Origin: Sphingobacteriales bacterium
GTDB lineage: Bacteria; Bacteroidota; Bacteroidia; UKL13-3
DNA: 59,665 nucleotides
NCBI GenBank assembly: GCA_021299635.1
Contig: JAJTFA010000009.1
Coordinates: 1-59,665 of the forward strand
Direction of reading: 5' to 3'
Positions 36,159 through 45,566 of the stretch are shown here, piece after piece. Under the pieces are notes generated by a model. The model ran no database searches. It was not told the origin of the DNA and saw only the letters and a list, made by a program, of their open reading frames with translations. Position numbers and translations under genes: made by a program. Positions within the stretch are counted from its first letter, which is position 1, and each line of letters begins with the position of its first letter.

Positions 36159-37038
36159 AGTGTAATTTCGATATTAGTACTCTTGGTGATTGCGCGAAAG
36201 CGACCAAGAAAATGAAGGGCTTTTGTAATGCGTTTGGCCCCTCAAACGCACCAAGGACAAAGTTTTTCTATCACAACTAATATACTAAAGTTCTAAAGCC
36301 CCAGAGTTCTAATCATCTAGCATGGGGTTTTACCCCACACCCCGAGTAACTTTTTAAGGTCATCAAACCACCTGCGCAAGCAAAAGCAAAAAATGCATAG
36401 TTGCATGGAGCACACATTTTTGCTGCTTGCTTTCTTCCATGCCCCACACACGTTTGATAACCAACAAGTGTTATGTCACTGAAAAATTGGCCAACAACTT
36501 TTACCTAGTTAATCTACCTTGCTCGCGAGCAGCCCATTTTCTCAGCGGTAATAGCGCGGAAGAAAATGTTTTTCTATCAAAACCAGTCTACTGAACTTAT
36601 AGGGTTCTGATTCTCTAGCATGGGGCTATGCGCCCCAAACCCGCAGTTTCTTCGTTCTTGATAAAAAAGAAGCCAAAAAATCAATGGCTTTATGCCTTTT
36701 CGCTATCAGTTACGTTTGTTGTATGCCAAGCAACCCAAGACGCTTCGCTGTTGGGTTTCTTGCACCTGGCCAGATTCATACAATCTGCTCTTACTGATTA
36801 CGCGAAAATACATAAGGCAAGTATATCTCATTTAATAACATATCCTTTCCTTCGCAAGCTGTCTATTTTTGCAGTTGTTTAGGTAAAGAGTATTATAAAA
36901 GAGAAGTATTGATCCTTTTGTGGTTTCATGTTCGATTAAATGTGGGGCTGGGAACACCGCTCATATGTCTGCTAAGCATGCGAGAACTGGAAATGGTTAC
37001 ATAAATAGTATAAAGGAATTTACTCTGATCAATTAACT
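36159..37038. other. Long noncoding interval with several hairpins
   Basis: 880 bases without a credible gene. It contains several clear stem-loops: 36182-36208 (CTTGGT/ACCAAG outer stem, CGC-GAAA-GCG top), 36230-36249 (GCGTTTG/CAAACGC), 36376-36430 (a long imperfect stem starting GCAAGC/GCTTGC) and the two repeat copies described separately. One 84-codon reading frame at 36628-36882 lacks any family resemblance. The content resembles the hairpin-rich intergenic sequence often seen in Bacteroidota, and I cannot assign it a function. Confidence 0.55.
36255..36655. repeat. Two diverged copies of a hairpin-bearing repeat (about 300 bp apart)
   Basis: TTTTTCTATCA at 36263 and 36569, and TCTAGCATGGGG at about 36315 and 36613, mark two copies about 300 bases apart that share an 80-90 base diverged block. 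The central hairpin is TGGGGT-TTT-ACCCCA in copy one (36323-36337) and TGGGGC-TATGC-GCCCCA in copy two (36621-36637). The closing pair changes from T-A to C-G on both sides, a compensatory change. Confidence 0.6.
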
Positions 37039-37743
37039 TTAGGAAAGTTTACTTTCCTTATCCATCACGTCTTCTCTGGTACTCCAGCGCCACTCACCGG
37101 GTTTAAGGTTTTGAAGATGCAGATTGGCAAATGAAATGCGCTTTAGTTGGGTTACCTTATAGCCCAGTTTGTGGCACATGCGCCTAATCTGTCGGTTCAT
37201 GCCTTGGGTTAGTTCTATTTGCCATTTGTTTTTATCTATCCTTTGGGTGTTGCAAGGCAAGGTTTGTTTCCCCAAAATAACTACGCCACCTTGCAAACGC
37301 TGCAGGTCTTCATCTGTAATTGGTGGCTCGGTGCTTACCTCATATACTTTTGTAACCTTGTTTTGTGGTGCCAGCAGTTTGTCGTGTATGTTGCCATCAT
37401 TGGTGAGCAATAACAATCCTTCTGATGCTTTATCCAATCGTCCAACATAAAATAAATCTTTGAGCTCATTGGGAAGATAATGAATGATGGCGTCCGCATT
37501 GTCGGTTTTAAAAGTGCACTCCGCACCAACAGGCTTATACCAGCAGGCATATACATATTGTTTTTGGGGCCACAGTGCATGTTGTCTGAAATCCACCTGA
37601 TCATAGGCAGTAAAGATTTGATTGGCATAAACCGGTTGGTTGTTTACATGCACATCACCACGTTTAATGCAGGTCTGAGCTTCTTTATTGCTAAGACCTG
37701 CCTTGTGCACCAGCAAGTATTTTATGCGGTTGCGAAAACTCAA
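37039..37743 (-). CDS. rRNA pseudouridine synthase, RsuA/RluF-like
   Basis: A 234-residue pseudouridine synthase. The S4 RNA-binding domain covers about residues 1-55 (NRIKYLLVHKAGLSNKEAQTCIKRGDVHVN). The catalytic motif is YVGRLDKASEGLLLLTNDG with the nucleophilic Asp104. TQGMNRQIRRMCHKLGYKV is the conserved C-terminal loop. It belongs to the RsuA/RluB/E/F branch that modifies 16S or 23S rRNA; the precise target base cannot be told. It starts 3 bases after the upstream hypothetical gene, so the two form a unit. Confidence 0.92.
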   Translation of the reverse strand: MSFRNRIKYLLVHKAGLSNKEAQTCIKRGDVHVNNQPVYANQIFTAYDQVDFRQHALWPQKQYVYACWYKPVGAECTFKTDNADAIIHYLPNELKDLFYVGRLDKASEGLLLLTNDGNIHDKLLAPQNKVTKVYEVSTEPPITDEDLQRLQGGVVILGKQTLPCNTQRIDKNKWQIELTQGMNRQIRRMCHKLGYKVTQLKRISFANLHLQNLKPGEWRWSTREDVMDKESKLS

Positions 37744-37746
37744 TTA

Positions 37747-38613
37747 TTACTCAAAGTTAAAATCGCGTAGCAAGCCCTTCAATTCCCATATACCTGTTTT
37801 GGTATTAAAAATCAGGTAGTCGTAGCTGCCATCAGGTAAGTATGTTTCCGGGTGTCCGTAATCCTGAGGCCTTGTAGGAACAACGGCTTCAATAATGAGG
37901 TACTTTTTCTTTGGAACATATTTAAGCGTTTGTGTGGCAGTATTGCTAAACTCATAAATAAGGCGTGCGTAAGGTTTTTTCTTTTGCAAATCAAAAACCG
38001 GCTTGCCAAAGAGTGGCTTGTTATTTTCAAAATAGAGGAAGTCAACCACCTTTTTGTTGCTCATTTTTGTATGTCCGTTCCAGCCAAGCAGGGTATAGTA
38101 GGTTTGTTTTTTGTATTCAACAGGAATAATGCTGTAGTAGTTTGCACCAAACCAAAAGTCGGCCCCAACGGTGGTGTCCAGCGGGTTTTTTATTTGGCTG
38201 CTGCGGTCAATAAGCGGGTAAAAGGATTTGAGTCCTGAAGTATCTTTAATGGTTTTGATGTACTCCGGATTTAGCTGCACCACACCGTAGTAATGAAAGG
38301 TTTCATCGGTGAGAACAATATTCCAGGTAAAAATACGAAAACGGTTATCGGGTGAGTAGATGCACGACATTACCTTTACCGAATCAAATTTGAAATAATA
38401 AGAGTTTCGAATACGCAGCGCCCTTCCAAGGGTTATCAGGAAATTGCGACCACTGACCAGCCTTTGTTTTTCATCAAGCGACTGTATCATGCTTTGGCCA
38501 AGGCCTTCCAGCCTTATTTGTGCATCCGATAGTGTATCACGTGTAAGAGAATCCACTTGTTGGGCGCGAGCATGCAGCGAGCACAGGCAAACAAAAAGCA
38601 ACAAATATTTCAT
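37747..38613 (-). CDS. Conserved hypothetical exported protein
   Basis: A 288-residue protein with a signal peptide (MKYLLLFVCLCSLHARAQ). The mature part shows YYSIIPVEYKKQTYYTLLGWNGHTKM, KVVDFLYF and LYLIFNTKTG-like segments that suggest a beta-rich exported domain. I recognise a Bacteroidota-specific family look but no assigned function. It lies 3 bases upstream of the pseudouridine synthase gene, an unusual pairing that probably reflects only co-transcription. Confidence 0.65.
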   Translation of the reverse strand: MKYLLLFVCLCSLHARAQQVDSLTRDTLSDAQIRLEGLGQSMIQSLDEKQRLVSGRNFLITLGRALRIRNSYYFKFDSVKVMSCIYSPDNRFRIFTWNIVLTDETFHYYGVVQLNPEYIKTIKDTSGLKSFYPLIDRSSQIKNPLDTTVGADFWFGANYYSIIPVEYKKQTYYTLLGWNGHTKMSNKKVVDFLYFENNKPLFGKPVFDLQKKKPYARLIYEFSNTATQTLKYVPKKKYLIIEAVVPTRPQDYGHPETYLPDGSYDYLIFNTKTGIWELKGLLRDFNFE

Positions 38614-38706
38614 TGGGCAATTATAAGAAACTGCCGCAAGTAATTACTTACTCGTATTCAACAGGTGTGAACAGCGAATAATTTGTTTGGAAAAATATAT
38701 AGAAAC

Positions 38707-39885
38707 TTATGCTTTCTTAAGCACTATAGCAGAGGCACCGCCACCACCGTTGCAAATACCGGTAACACCAATATTGCCACCTTCTTTCTGTAAAATATTG
38801 GCAAGTGTTCCTACAATGCGGCAGCCGCTGTTTCCAATGGCATGACCCAAAGCAATGGCACCACCCCAAACATTTACTTTCTTATCATCCAATCCCATCA
38901 TGCGATTATTGATTATACCCACTACTGCAAATGCTTCATTCAGTTCATAATAATCAACATCTTTATGCTCAATACCGGCCATTTTAAGTGCCTTTGGAAC
39001 GGCAAGAGAAGGAGCAGTAGTAAACCATTCGGGAGCATGCGCAGCATCGGCAAATCCTATAATTTGAGCAAGTGGTTTTAAACCAAGTTCTTTTACTTTT
39101 TCGCCACTCATCAGCACCACTGCAGATGCGCCATCATTTAAAGGTGAAGCGTTTGCTGCGGTGATAGTTCCGGCTTTATCAAACACCGGTTTAAGTGTTT
39201 TCATTTTTTCAAAATTACCTTTGGTGTATTGCTCATCGGCATTTACAACAATCGGGTCTTTCCCACGTTGCTCAATGCTAACCGGTACAATTTCATCTGT
39301 AAAGGCATTTTTTGCATAAGCAGCCTGTGCACGTTTATAAGATTCAATGGCAAAAGCATCCTGCTCTTCTCTGCTAATATTGTGCTCTTTGGCGCAAAGC
39401 TCGCCAGCACTGCCCATGTGAAAATCTTTATACACATCCCAAAGACCATCTTTAATCAATCCATCGGTTATCTGTCCATGGCCTAATCTATAGCCGTTGC
39501 GGGCTTTATCTAAATAATAAGGCACGTTGCTCATGCTTTCCATACCACCGCAAACCACTACATCATTAACACCCAGCATTACACTTTGAGCACCCATAAT
39601 CATGGCCTTTGAGCCGGATGCACAAACTTTGTTTACTGTTGTGGCAGGAACAGTATTGGGTATACCCGCATAAATCATGGCCTGTGTGGCAGGGGCCTGG
39701 CCCAAACCTGCAGCAAGAACATTTCCCATAAATACCTCTTCTACCATTTCCGGTTTAATGCCGGCACGTTCAAGCGCTCCTTTAATGGCTATTGAGCCTA
39801 ATTGTGTGGCGCTAAGGGAAGAAAGATTTCCGCCAAAACCGCCTACCGGTGTGCGTGCAAATGAAACGATAAATACTTCTTTCAT
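38707..39885 (-). CDS. Acetyl-CoA C-acetyltransferase (thiolase)
   Basis: A 392-residue thiolase that condenses or cleaves acetoacetyl-CoA. The active-site Cys88 is in [10 protein letters not shown], the second catalytic pair in [16 protein letters not shown] (His) and [11 protein letters not shown] (Cys), and NEAFAVV is conserved. Length and motifs are complete. A TACATTTG promoter element lies upstream. No other beta-oxidation or ketone-body gene is adjacent, so the pathway cannot be decided from context. Confidence 0.94.
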   Translation of the reverse strand: MKEVFIVSFARTPVGGFGGNLSSLSATQLGSIAIKGALERAGIKPEMVEEVFMGNVLAAGLGQAPATQAMIYAGIPNTVPATTVNKVCASGSKAMIMGAQSVMLGVNDVVVCGGMESMSNVPYYLDKARNGYRLGHGQITDGLIKDGLWDVYKDFHMGSAGELCAKEHNISREEQDAFAIESYKRAQAAYAKNAFTDEIVPVSIEQRGKDPIVVNADEQYTKGNFEKMKTLKPVFDKAGTITAANASPLNDGASAVVLMSGEKVKELGLKPLAQIIGFADAAHAPEWFTTAPSLAVPKALKMAGIEHKDVDYYELNEAFAVVGIINNRMMGLDDKKVNVWGGAIALGHAIGNSGCRIVGTLANILQKEGGNIGVTGICNGGGGASAIVLKKA

Positions 39886-39907
39886 CGGTTAGTTTTTTAA
39901 AGTCGGG

Positions 39908-39915
39908 CAAATGTA
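39908..39915 (-). promoter_or_regulatory. -7 element of the thiolase gene
   Basis: On the minus strand TACATTTG is a perfect TAnnTTTG match ending 22 bases before the thiolase ATG. A TTTG at the exact -33 distance is not visible. Confidence 0.5.
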
Positions 39916-39966
39916 GTTATTTCCATTATAGTTGGATAACATTTTACAACAAATAGATTTGCTGTA

Positions 39967-41520
39967 GTGAAAGTGCCTCAAAATAATGAACAAAGCCATG
40001 TGTGGCTCTATGCTTTGGCTTTATCGGTTACAGCCATGCTTTTTCAGGGCTACTATTTTAATACAGGGGACCAGGCAGAACACTTGCCTCAGGTTTACAG
40101 GCTTTTTGATCCTGAATTGTATCATGGCGATTTCTTTCTTGCACTATACGATCAAACATTTACTGTTAGGGCCTACTGGGTTTGGCTGGTATATGGTTTT
40201 TCTGTTGTTTTTGGTGTTAAGCTATCCTGTTTCATGTTGCACTTGTTTTGTTTGTGGCTCATTTCACATTGTTGGATTAAAATCGGGCGCTACCTTACGG
40301 GTCATATAGCTGCGGGTATTTTAGGCACTTTTCTTTCACTTACTGTTTTTAATAGATTTACTATTGGCGGAAACACCTTGGCAGGACCGCTTTTTATTGG
40401 CAGCTTGCCTGCTGAGGCTTTAGCATCGCTGGGTGTTTGGTATTACCTTCAGCAAAAGCACAACAGGGCGTTTATTTGGTTGGGTTTGGCCACTTGGTTT
40501 CAGGCATTGGTGGGTTTGCAATGGTGTGTAATACTTTGTTTAACGCATCTTAAAGAATTTAACTTGCAGCATATAAAACAAATAGCAAGTTGTGGTTTGC
40601 TTTATTTGGTGGCTGCTGCACCAATGCTCGCACCTATAATGGCTAAGCAATTTATAGCAGACCAGGAACACGATCAATCCATGTATTACCAGTTATTGTA
40701 TATAAACAGAAACTTCCTGCATTACTTACCATCCTTGTTTCCTATAGCAGACTATTTTAAGTTAAGCCTATTAATAGCTTTAAGTGCTTTTTTACTTAAA
40801 ACTAAAAAAGCATTTGTGCTGCAAACCTGCAAACGCTGGATATCCATCATTATTGGAGGTTGCTTGCTGTATGTTTTATTATTAGAATATGCGCAGGTAA
40901 TGGCTATTGGAAAACTGCAGTGGTTCAAAACAACTGTTTGGCTAAACATGTGTTGCAGCTTAATCATAGCATCAGCTATTGTGCAAAGCAGGTGGTTTAA
41001 ACAAAATTGGATAGAAAGTATAAGTTTTAAAAAATTGACTGTAGTATTTACGTTAGCTTGCCTTTTATTTATCCTCACTTCCGGTTATTTTCCTTCAGAA
41101 AAATTAAATAAACGCTATGCAGTGTGGAATAATCCACCAACCGATTTGCAATTGATGCATACATGGATAAACAACTATTTGCCAAAAGATGCCTTGGTAT
41201 TGGTGCCACCTGACGATGATGCCTTTGCCTGTGAGGCCAAGCGTTCAACACCTGTTAATTTTAAAGCGGTGGTACATGAGCCCTTTTATTTTATGGCCTG
41301 GAAAAAAAGTATGGAAACATATTACAATATAAATTTTAGTGCCATGCCCTACCAATCGGTTTTACCTGCGGCAAAGGAAAACTACAGCAAGCTTATGCCT
41401 TTACCGGAGGCAAATAAAGCACGCTATCGTTTAGATGATACCGGCAATTGTGATTTTATTTTGCAACTTGGACCCCATATTCACCAACAAGGGAAATGGA
41501 TATTAACAGAAATCAGATAA
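39967..41520 (+). CDS. Hypothetical multi-spanning membrane protein
   Basis: A 517-residue integral membrane protein with about nine or ten predicted helices between residues 10 and 365. A soluble C-terminal domain of about 130 residues follows, with LVLVPPDDDAFACEAKRSTPVNF and EPFYFMAWKKSMETYYN. The layout resembles glycosyltransferase-like or DUF6798-type membrane proteins of Bacteroidota, with N-terminal GDQAEHLPQVYRLFDPELYHGDFF. The function is unknown. The start is GTG at 39967. Its 3' end overlaps the PLP enzyme gene by 25 bases, so they are coupled. Confidence 0.7.
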   Translation: MKVPQNNEQSHVWLYALALSVTAMLFQGYYFNTGDQAEHLPQVYRLFDPELYHGDFFLALYDQTFTVRAYWVWLVYGFSVVFGVKLSCFMLHLFCLWLISHCWIKIGRYLTGHIAAGILGTFLSLTVFNRFTIGGNTLAGPLFIGSLPAEALASLGVWYYLQQKHNRAFIWLGLATWFQALVGLQWCVILCLTHLKEFNLQHIKQIASCGLLYLVAAAPMLAPIMAKQFIADQEHDQSMYYQLLYINRNFLHYLPSLFPIADYFKLSLLIALSAFLLKTKKAFVLQTCKRWISIIIGGCLLYVLLLEYAQVMAIGKLQWFKTTVWLNMCCSLIIASAIVQSRWFKQNWIESISFKKLTVVFTLACLLFILTSGYFPSEKLNKRYAVWNNPPTDLQLMHTWINNYLPKDALVLVPPDDDAFACEAKRSTPVNFKAVVHEPFYFMAWKKSMETYYNINFSAMPYQSVLPAAKENYSKLMPLPEANKARYRLDDTGNCDFILQLGPHIHQQGKWILTEIR

Positions 41521-42257
41521 ACCGCTCCTTCTTTTATGGCGACCTTCTTTTTGAGACTATCAGAATAAGGCAAGGCATGCCTATGTTTTTGCATTTACAT
41601 GCTGCACGTTTAAACAGAGGCGCAAAGCTGCTTCAGTTTAATCAGGAAGAGTTGCGTGAGCAGGAAATACAAGCAGCAATTCAAGCCTATATACAAACAC
41701 ATGCATTGGATGATGCACGCTTGCGTTTAACGCTGTATCGTGGTGGCGAAGGCACCTATAGGTTTACCCATGCTGTTCCTCAATTACATATCCACTCAGA
41801 ACCACTGCAATTTGAGTTTAGTACTTGTAAAACGCTGGGAGTTTATACGGATATGAAACGCATGATTCATCCAATATCAACCATCAAAACAGGACAGGCA
41901 CTTACACAGGTAATGGCTGGCATTGCAGCAAAGCAAAATGGGTGGGATGATTGTGTGGTGCTGAATGAAAACGGCAATGTATCATGCGCCATTCAATCTA
42001 ATATATTTTTGTTTAAAAACGGAAAGCTCAAAACTACAGATGCCCTGCAGGGCGGTGTATGCGGCATTATGCAACAGGTTGTGAGTGATTGTTGTGATTT
42101 GCCTGTTGAGTTTGGTACCATTACCCTAAACGAGATGAATGACTCGGAGGAAATATTTTTAACCAATGCCATACGCAAGGTATCGCCCGTGCTCGCCTTT
42201 AATGGCAGGACATTACCCTCTGATTTTGCCAGATTTTTATATGAGCTAATCCCCTGA
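41496..42257 (+). CDS. Aminotransferase class IV (PLP enzyme) with an altered cofactor site
   Basis: A 253-residue PLP enzyme of the branched-chain aminotransferase/aminodeoxychorismate lyase family. SFFYGDLLFETIRIRQGMP is the usual N-terminal motif, Lys131 in STIKTGQALTQV is the Schiff-base lysine, and IQSNIFLFKNGKLKTT with GGVCGIMQQVV is the phosphate-binding end. The position that normally holds Glu (V.E....N.F), which contacts the pyridine nitrogen, reads NVSCAIQSNIF, with Cys164. This is unusual and may alter activity. It begins within the end of the membrane-protein gene. Confidence 0.85.
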   Translation: MDINRNQINRSFFYGDLLFETIRIRQGMPMFLHLHAARLNRGAKLLQFNQEELREQEIQAAIQAYIQTHALDDARLRLTLYRGGEGTYRFTHAVPQLHIHSEPLQFEFSTCKTLGVYTDMKRMIHPISTIKTGQALTQVMAGIAAKQNGWDDCVVLNENGNVSCAIQSNIFLFKNGKLKTTDALQGGVCGIMQQVVSDCCDLPVEFGTITLNEMNDSEEIFLTNAIRKVSPVLAFNGRTLPSDFARFLYELIP

Positions 42258-42294
42258 AAAATTATATTATTGCCTGCTTATTTATTGTTAACTC

Positions 42295-44454
42295 ATGAAA
42301 AAACTTACGCTTCTTTTTCCGGTAATTGTATTGTTTGCATTGCTTACTTCACATACCAATAGAAAAAATGATGAAGGCATGTTTCCTTTATCTGACCTTA
42401 AGAATCTTGATCTTCAAAAAATCGGATTAAAAATATCGCCTCAGGAGTTATATAACCCCAATGGCACCAGTTTAATTGATGCTATTGTTAGAGTAGGAGG
42501 TTGCACAGGTTCTTTTGTTTCTGCTGAAGGGCTCATTGTTACCAATCACCATTGCGCATTTAGCTTTGCTGCAGCAGCAAGTACTTCGGCTAATAACTAT
42601 GCAAAACACGGTTTCCTTGCACGCAAGGCTTCTGAAGAAATTCCGGCCAAAGGCCTTGTTTGCAAAATAACTGCAAGCTATGCAGATGTATCGGAAAGGG
42701 TATTGCAGGGCACAGCACAATTAACAGACCCTATTGCGCGTTTGAGAAAAATTGGAGAAAATATAAAGACGGTTACCCGTCTGGAAAATGAAGCCAATCC
42801 TGATTTACAATGTGAAATTTCTGAAATGTTTACTGGCAGAACCTATGTATTGTTCAGGTATAAATTGTTAAAAGATGTTAGGTTGGTATATGTGCCTGCC
42901 CGCTCTATCGGTGAGTATGGTGGTGAGTTGGATAACTGGGTTTGGCCTCGCCACTCAGGTGATTTTGCGTTCTTACGCGCATATGTAGGAAAGAATGGAG
43001 AGGCTACTGAGTATAGCCAGAGCAATATCCCTTATAAGCCTGCCAAATTTTTAAAAGTAAATTCAAGGGGAGTAAAGGAAAATGATTTTGTATTTGTTTT
43101 GGGTTATCCGGGCCGCACATTCCGCCATCAGCCTGCGGCTTTCTACAAGTATCACGAGCAGTATATGCTTAAGTATATCAGCGATATTTTCGACTGGCAA
43201 ATTCATAAAATGGAAGAGCTGGGTGCCGGAAGTGATTCAATACAATTGCGTTATGCATCTAAAATCAAATCATTGGCCAATACCACAAAAAATTACAAAG
43301 GAAAGCTTCAGGGCTTTAGGAGAGCAGGTATTGTAAAACAAAAGGAAGCAGAAGAGGCAGAGCTCACCAAATTCATCATGGCCACTGAAGAAAACCGAAA
43401 TAAGTATGGCAATCTTATTCCACGCGTAACTGAAATTTATGCCGATGTGATTAAAATGGCGCCAAAGAATCTTTGGCTATCTCAAATTTATCAAATTTCT
43501 CCAAGCATTGGCATGGCCTCCACATTTGGCATTATGCAGGAACAATATGCATTGCTTAAAACCAAAGAGGAGAAAGCCACATTTGTAGAGCAGAATAAGC
43601 AAAAAATGCAGGCTGCTTATGCCAGATTTTGCAATGCTGCCGATCCTGATTTTGAAATGGCCGCATGGCGCAAAATGGCTGATGATGCAGCTACCTTCAA
43701 CGCAGATAATAAAATTAAATGGATAGATCATCTAAACCTGGCTTCAAAAAATAATATCGAGGGATATTACATGTGGCTAGCTAAAAAAAGTAAGCTAACA
43801 CGCTATAAAGAAATAGAGGAGTTGCTTAAAACCAATCCTGCCAAGGTGTTGGAGCGCAAGGATGTAATGATTGATTTGGTAAAGGACTTAAATAAGGAGG
43901 CATTGGCAGAGGAAGAACAGAGGAGTAAAAGGGATGGAGAATTGAATCTACTAATGGCAAAATATGTTGATGCCCGCTCAGAGTGGAGAAAAACACAGTT
44001 TATTCCTGATGCAAACAGTACTCTTCGATTTACTTATGGATTTATAAAAGGCTACAGCCCGAATGATGCAGAATACCACCAACCTTTTACCACCTTGCGT
44101 GGTGTAATTGAAAAAGAAGATGGCAAGGAATATGAATTACTTCAAGCTATTAAAGACTTATATGCAGCAAGAGATTTCGGACCATTTATGCATCCGCAGT
44201 TAAATGATTTGCCTGTAAATATTCTGTACAATTTGGATACCACAGGAGGTAACAGCGGTAGCCCGGTAATGAATGATAAGGGTGAACTAATTGCCGTAAA
44301 CTTTGATCGAGCATATACGGCTACCATCAATGATTATGCCTGGAATGAATCATACAGCCGCTCTGTTGCAGTTGATATTCGTTATGTGTTGTGGGTGTTG
44401 CAAAAGGTGGCCCGCGCAGATTACCTCATTGCTGAAATGGGCGTAACACTCTAA
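42295..44454 (+). CDS. S46 family dipeptidyl-peptidase, DPP11-type
   Basis: A 719-residue exported serine peptidase that removes dipeptides from peptide N-termini. It has a short signal (LTLLFPVIVLFALLTSH). The catalytic His85 is in VTNHHCAF, and Ser654 in TGGNSGSPV. The residue after NFD is Arg672. In Porphyromonas DPP11 the equivalent Arg gives preference for Asp/Glu at P1, while DPP7 has Gly. Length and alpha-helical insert are normal. It stands alone, after the PLP enzyme with a 37-base gap. Confidence 0.92.
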   Translation: MKKLTLLFPVIVLFALLTSHTNRKNDEGMFPLSDLKNLDLQKIGLKISPQELYNPNGTSLIDAIVRVGGCTGSFVSAEGLIVTNHHCAFSFAAAASTSANNYAKHGFLARKASEEIPAKGLVCKITASYADVSERVLQGTAQLTDPIARLRKIGENIKTVTRLENEANPDLQCEISEMFTGRTYVLFRYKLLKDVRLVYVPARSIGEYGGELDNWVWPRHSGDFAFLRAYVGKNGEATEYSQSNIPYKPAKFLKVNSRGVKENDFVFVLGYPGRTFRHQPAAFYKYHEQYMLKYISDIFDWQIHKMEELGAGSDSIQLRYASKIKSLANTTKNYKGKLQGFRRAGIVKQKEAEEAELTKFIMATEENRNKYGNLIPRVTEIYADVIKMAPKNLWLSQIYQISPSIGMASTFGIMQEQYALLKTKEEKATFVEQNKQKMQAAYARFCNAADPDFEMAAWRKMADDAATFNADNKIKWIDHLNLASKNNIEGYYMWLAKKSKLTRYKEIEELLKTNPAKVLERKDVMIDLVKDLNKEALAEEEQRSKRDGELNLLMAKYVDARSEWRKTQFIPDANSTLRFTYGFIKGYSPNDAEYHQPFTTLRGVIEKEDGKEYELLQAIKDLYAARDFGPFMHPQLNDLPVNILYNLDTTGGNSGSPVMNDKGELIAVNFDRAYTATINDYAWNESYSRSVAVDIRYVLWVLQKVARADYLIAEMGVTL

Positions 44455-44540
44455 TGTCATTTATTAATAGGTTGTGAATCTCGCACAAAAAAAATAACCA
44501 GCACCAAATCAAAAACAGGTAAATTTGGTTAATTCTTAAT

Positions 44541-45554
44541 ATGGCATTAATTGAGTTCACTGAATCAGGCATGTATTGTCCTCAGGCAGATGTATTCATC
44601 GACCCCTGGCGGGCTGTAAATAAAGCCTTGATTACACATGGCCATAGTGATCATGCGCGGTATGGCTCAGCCGCCTATTTTACCCATCACCAAAATGTTC
44701 CCATCATTAAAAGGCGTTTGGGAAATATTGAAGTTACCGGATTTAACTATGATGAATCTATTTTGATTAATGGGGTAGCTTTTTCCTTTCATCCTGCCGG
44801 TCATGTTGTTGGTTCATCACAAATCAGGGTTGAGCACAAAGGAGAGGTTTGGGTTGCCAGCGGTGATTACAAAACAGAGGCAGACGGTGTATGTCAACCT
44901 TTTGAACCTGTTAAATGCCATACCTTTATTACAGAATCAACTTTTGGATTGCCTGTTTTTAACTGGAACAGTCAGCAAGAAGTAATGGAGGAAATAAACC
45001 AATGGTGGCAAAGCAATGCAGATAACGGCAAGGCCAGCGTCATTTTTGCATATTCTCTTGGTAAGGCTCAGCGTATTTTATGTAATATCAACCATCGTAT
45101 CGGACCGGTTTATGTGCATGGTGCAGTAGCAGATATGAATGAGGCTTGTGCAATTGCCGGAGTTCAGTTGCCTCCATATCAGAAAGTAGTTGCAGCCATT
45201 GCAAAAGAGGATTATAAAACTGCCTTGATTATTGCACCTGCATCGGCCAATAATCCAACCTGGATGAAGAAATTTGAGCCCTGCAGCACAGCAGTGGCAA
45301 GTGGTTGGATGGCGTTGAGAGGAGCAAGGCGCTGGCAGGCTGCTGATAAAGGTTTTGTGCTAAGCGATCATGCCGACTGGCCTTCACTTAATCGGGCAGT
45401 TCAGGAAACCGGAGCAGAGCAAATTATAGCCACACATGGATACACGCAGGCTTTTGCAAACTGGCTTACAGAAAAAGGCTATAATGGCCGCGTGGTGCAA
45501 ACCGGTTTTACAGGCGAACAGATGAAACAGGAAGAAGAAGTACAGTCTATTTAA
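44541..45554 (+). CDS. Ligase-associated DNA exonuclease (MBL fold)
   Basis: A 337-residue metallo-beta-lactamase/beta-CASP nuclease of the type linked to DNA ligase operons. THGHSDHARYG is the HxHxDH metal signature, HPAGHVVGSSQIRVEH and WVASGDYKTE supply further ligands, and FVLSDHADWPSL matches the C-terminal motif. This is the first gene of a repair unit (exonuclease, ligase, helicase). A CAGGAG site lies right after its stop, ahead of the ligase start. Confidence 0.92.
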   Translation: MALIEFTESGMYCPQADVFIDPWRAVNKALITHGHSDHARYGSAAYFTHHQNVPIIKRRLGNIEVTGFNYDESILINGVAFSFHPAGHVVGSSQIRVEHKGEVWVASGDYKTEADGVCQPFEPVKCHTFITESTFGLPVFNWNSQQEVMEEINQWWQSNADNGKASVIFAYSLGKAQRILCNINHRIGPVYVHGAVADMNEACAIAGVQLPPYQKVVAAIAKEDYKTALIIAPASANNPTWMKKFEPCSTAVASGWMALRGARRWQAADKGFVLSDHADWPSLNRAVQETGAEQIIATHGYTQAFANWLTEKGYNGRVVQTGFTGEQMKQEEEVQSI

Positions 45555-45566
45555 CAGGAGCAGCAA

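Noticed and set aside
36628..36882. 84-codon plus-strand reading frame in the long intergenic gap
   Set aside because: No family resemblance, low-complexity start, and it lies across one copy of the hairpin repeat; better explained as noncoding.
37019..37062. AGGAAAG/CTTTCCT hairpin at the end of the pseudouridine synthase gene as a terminator
   Set aside because: No T tract follows and the sequence is part of the coding region.
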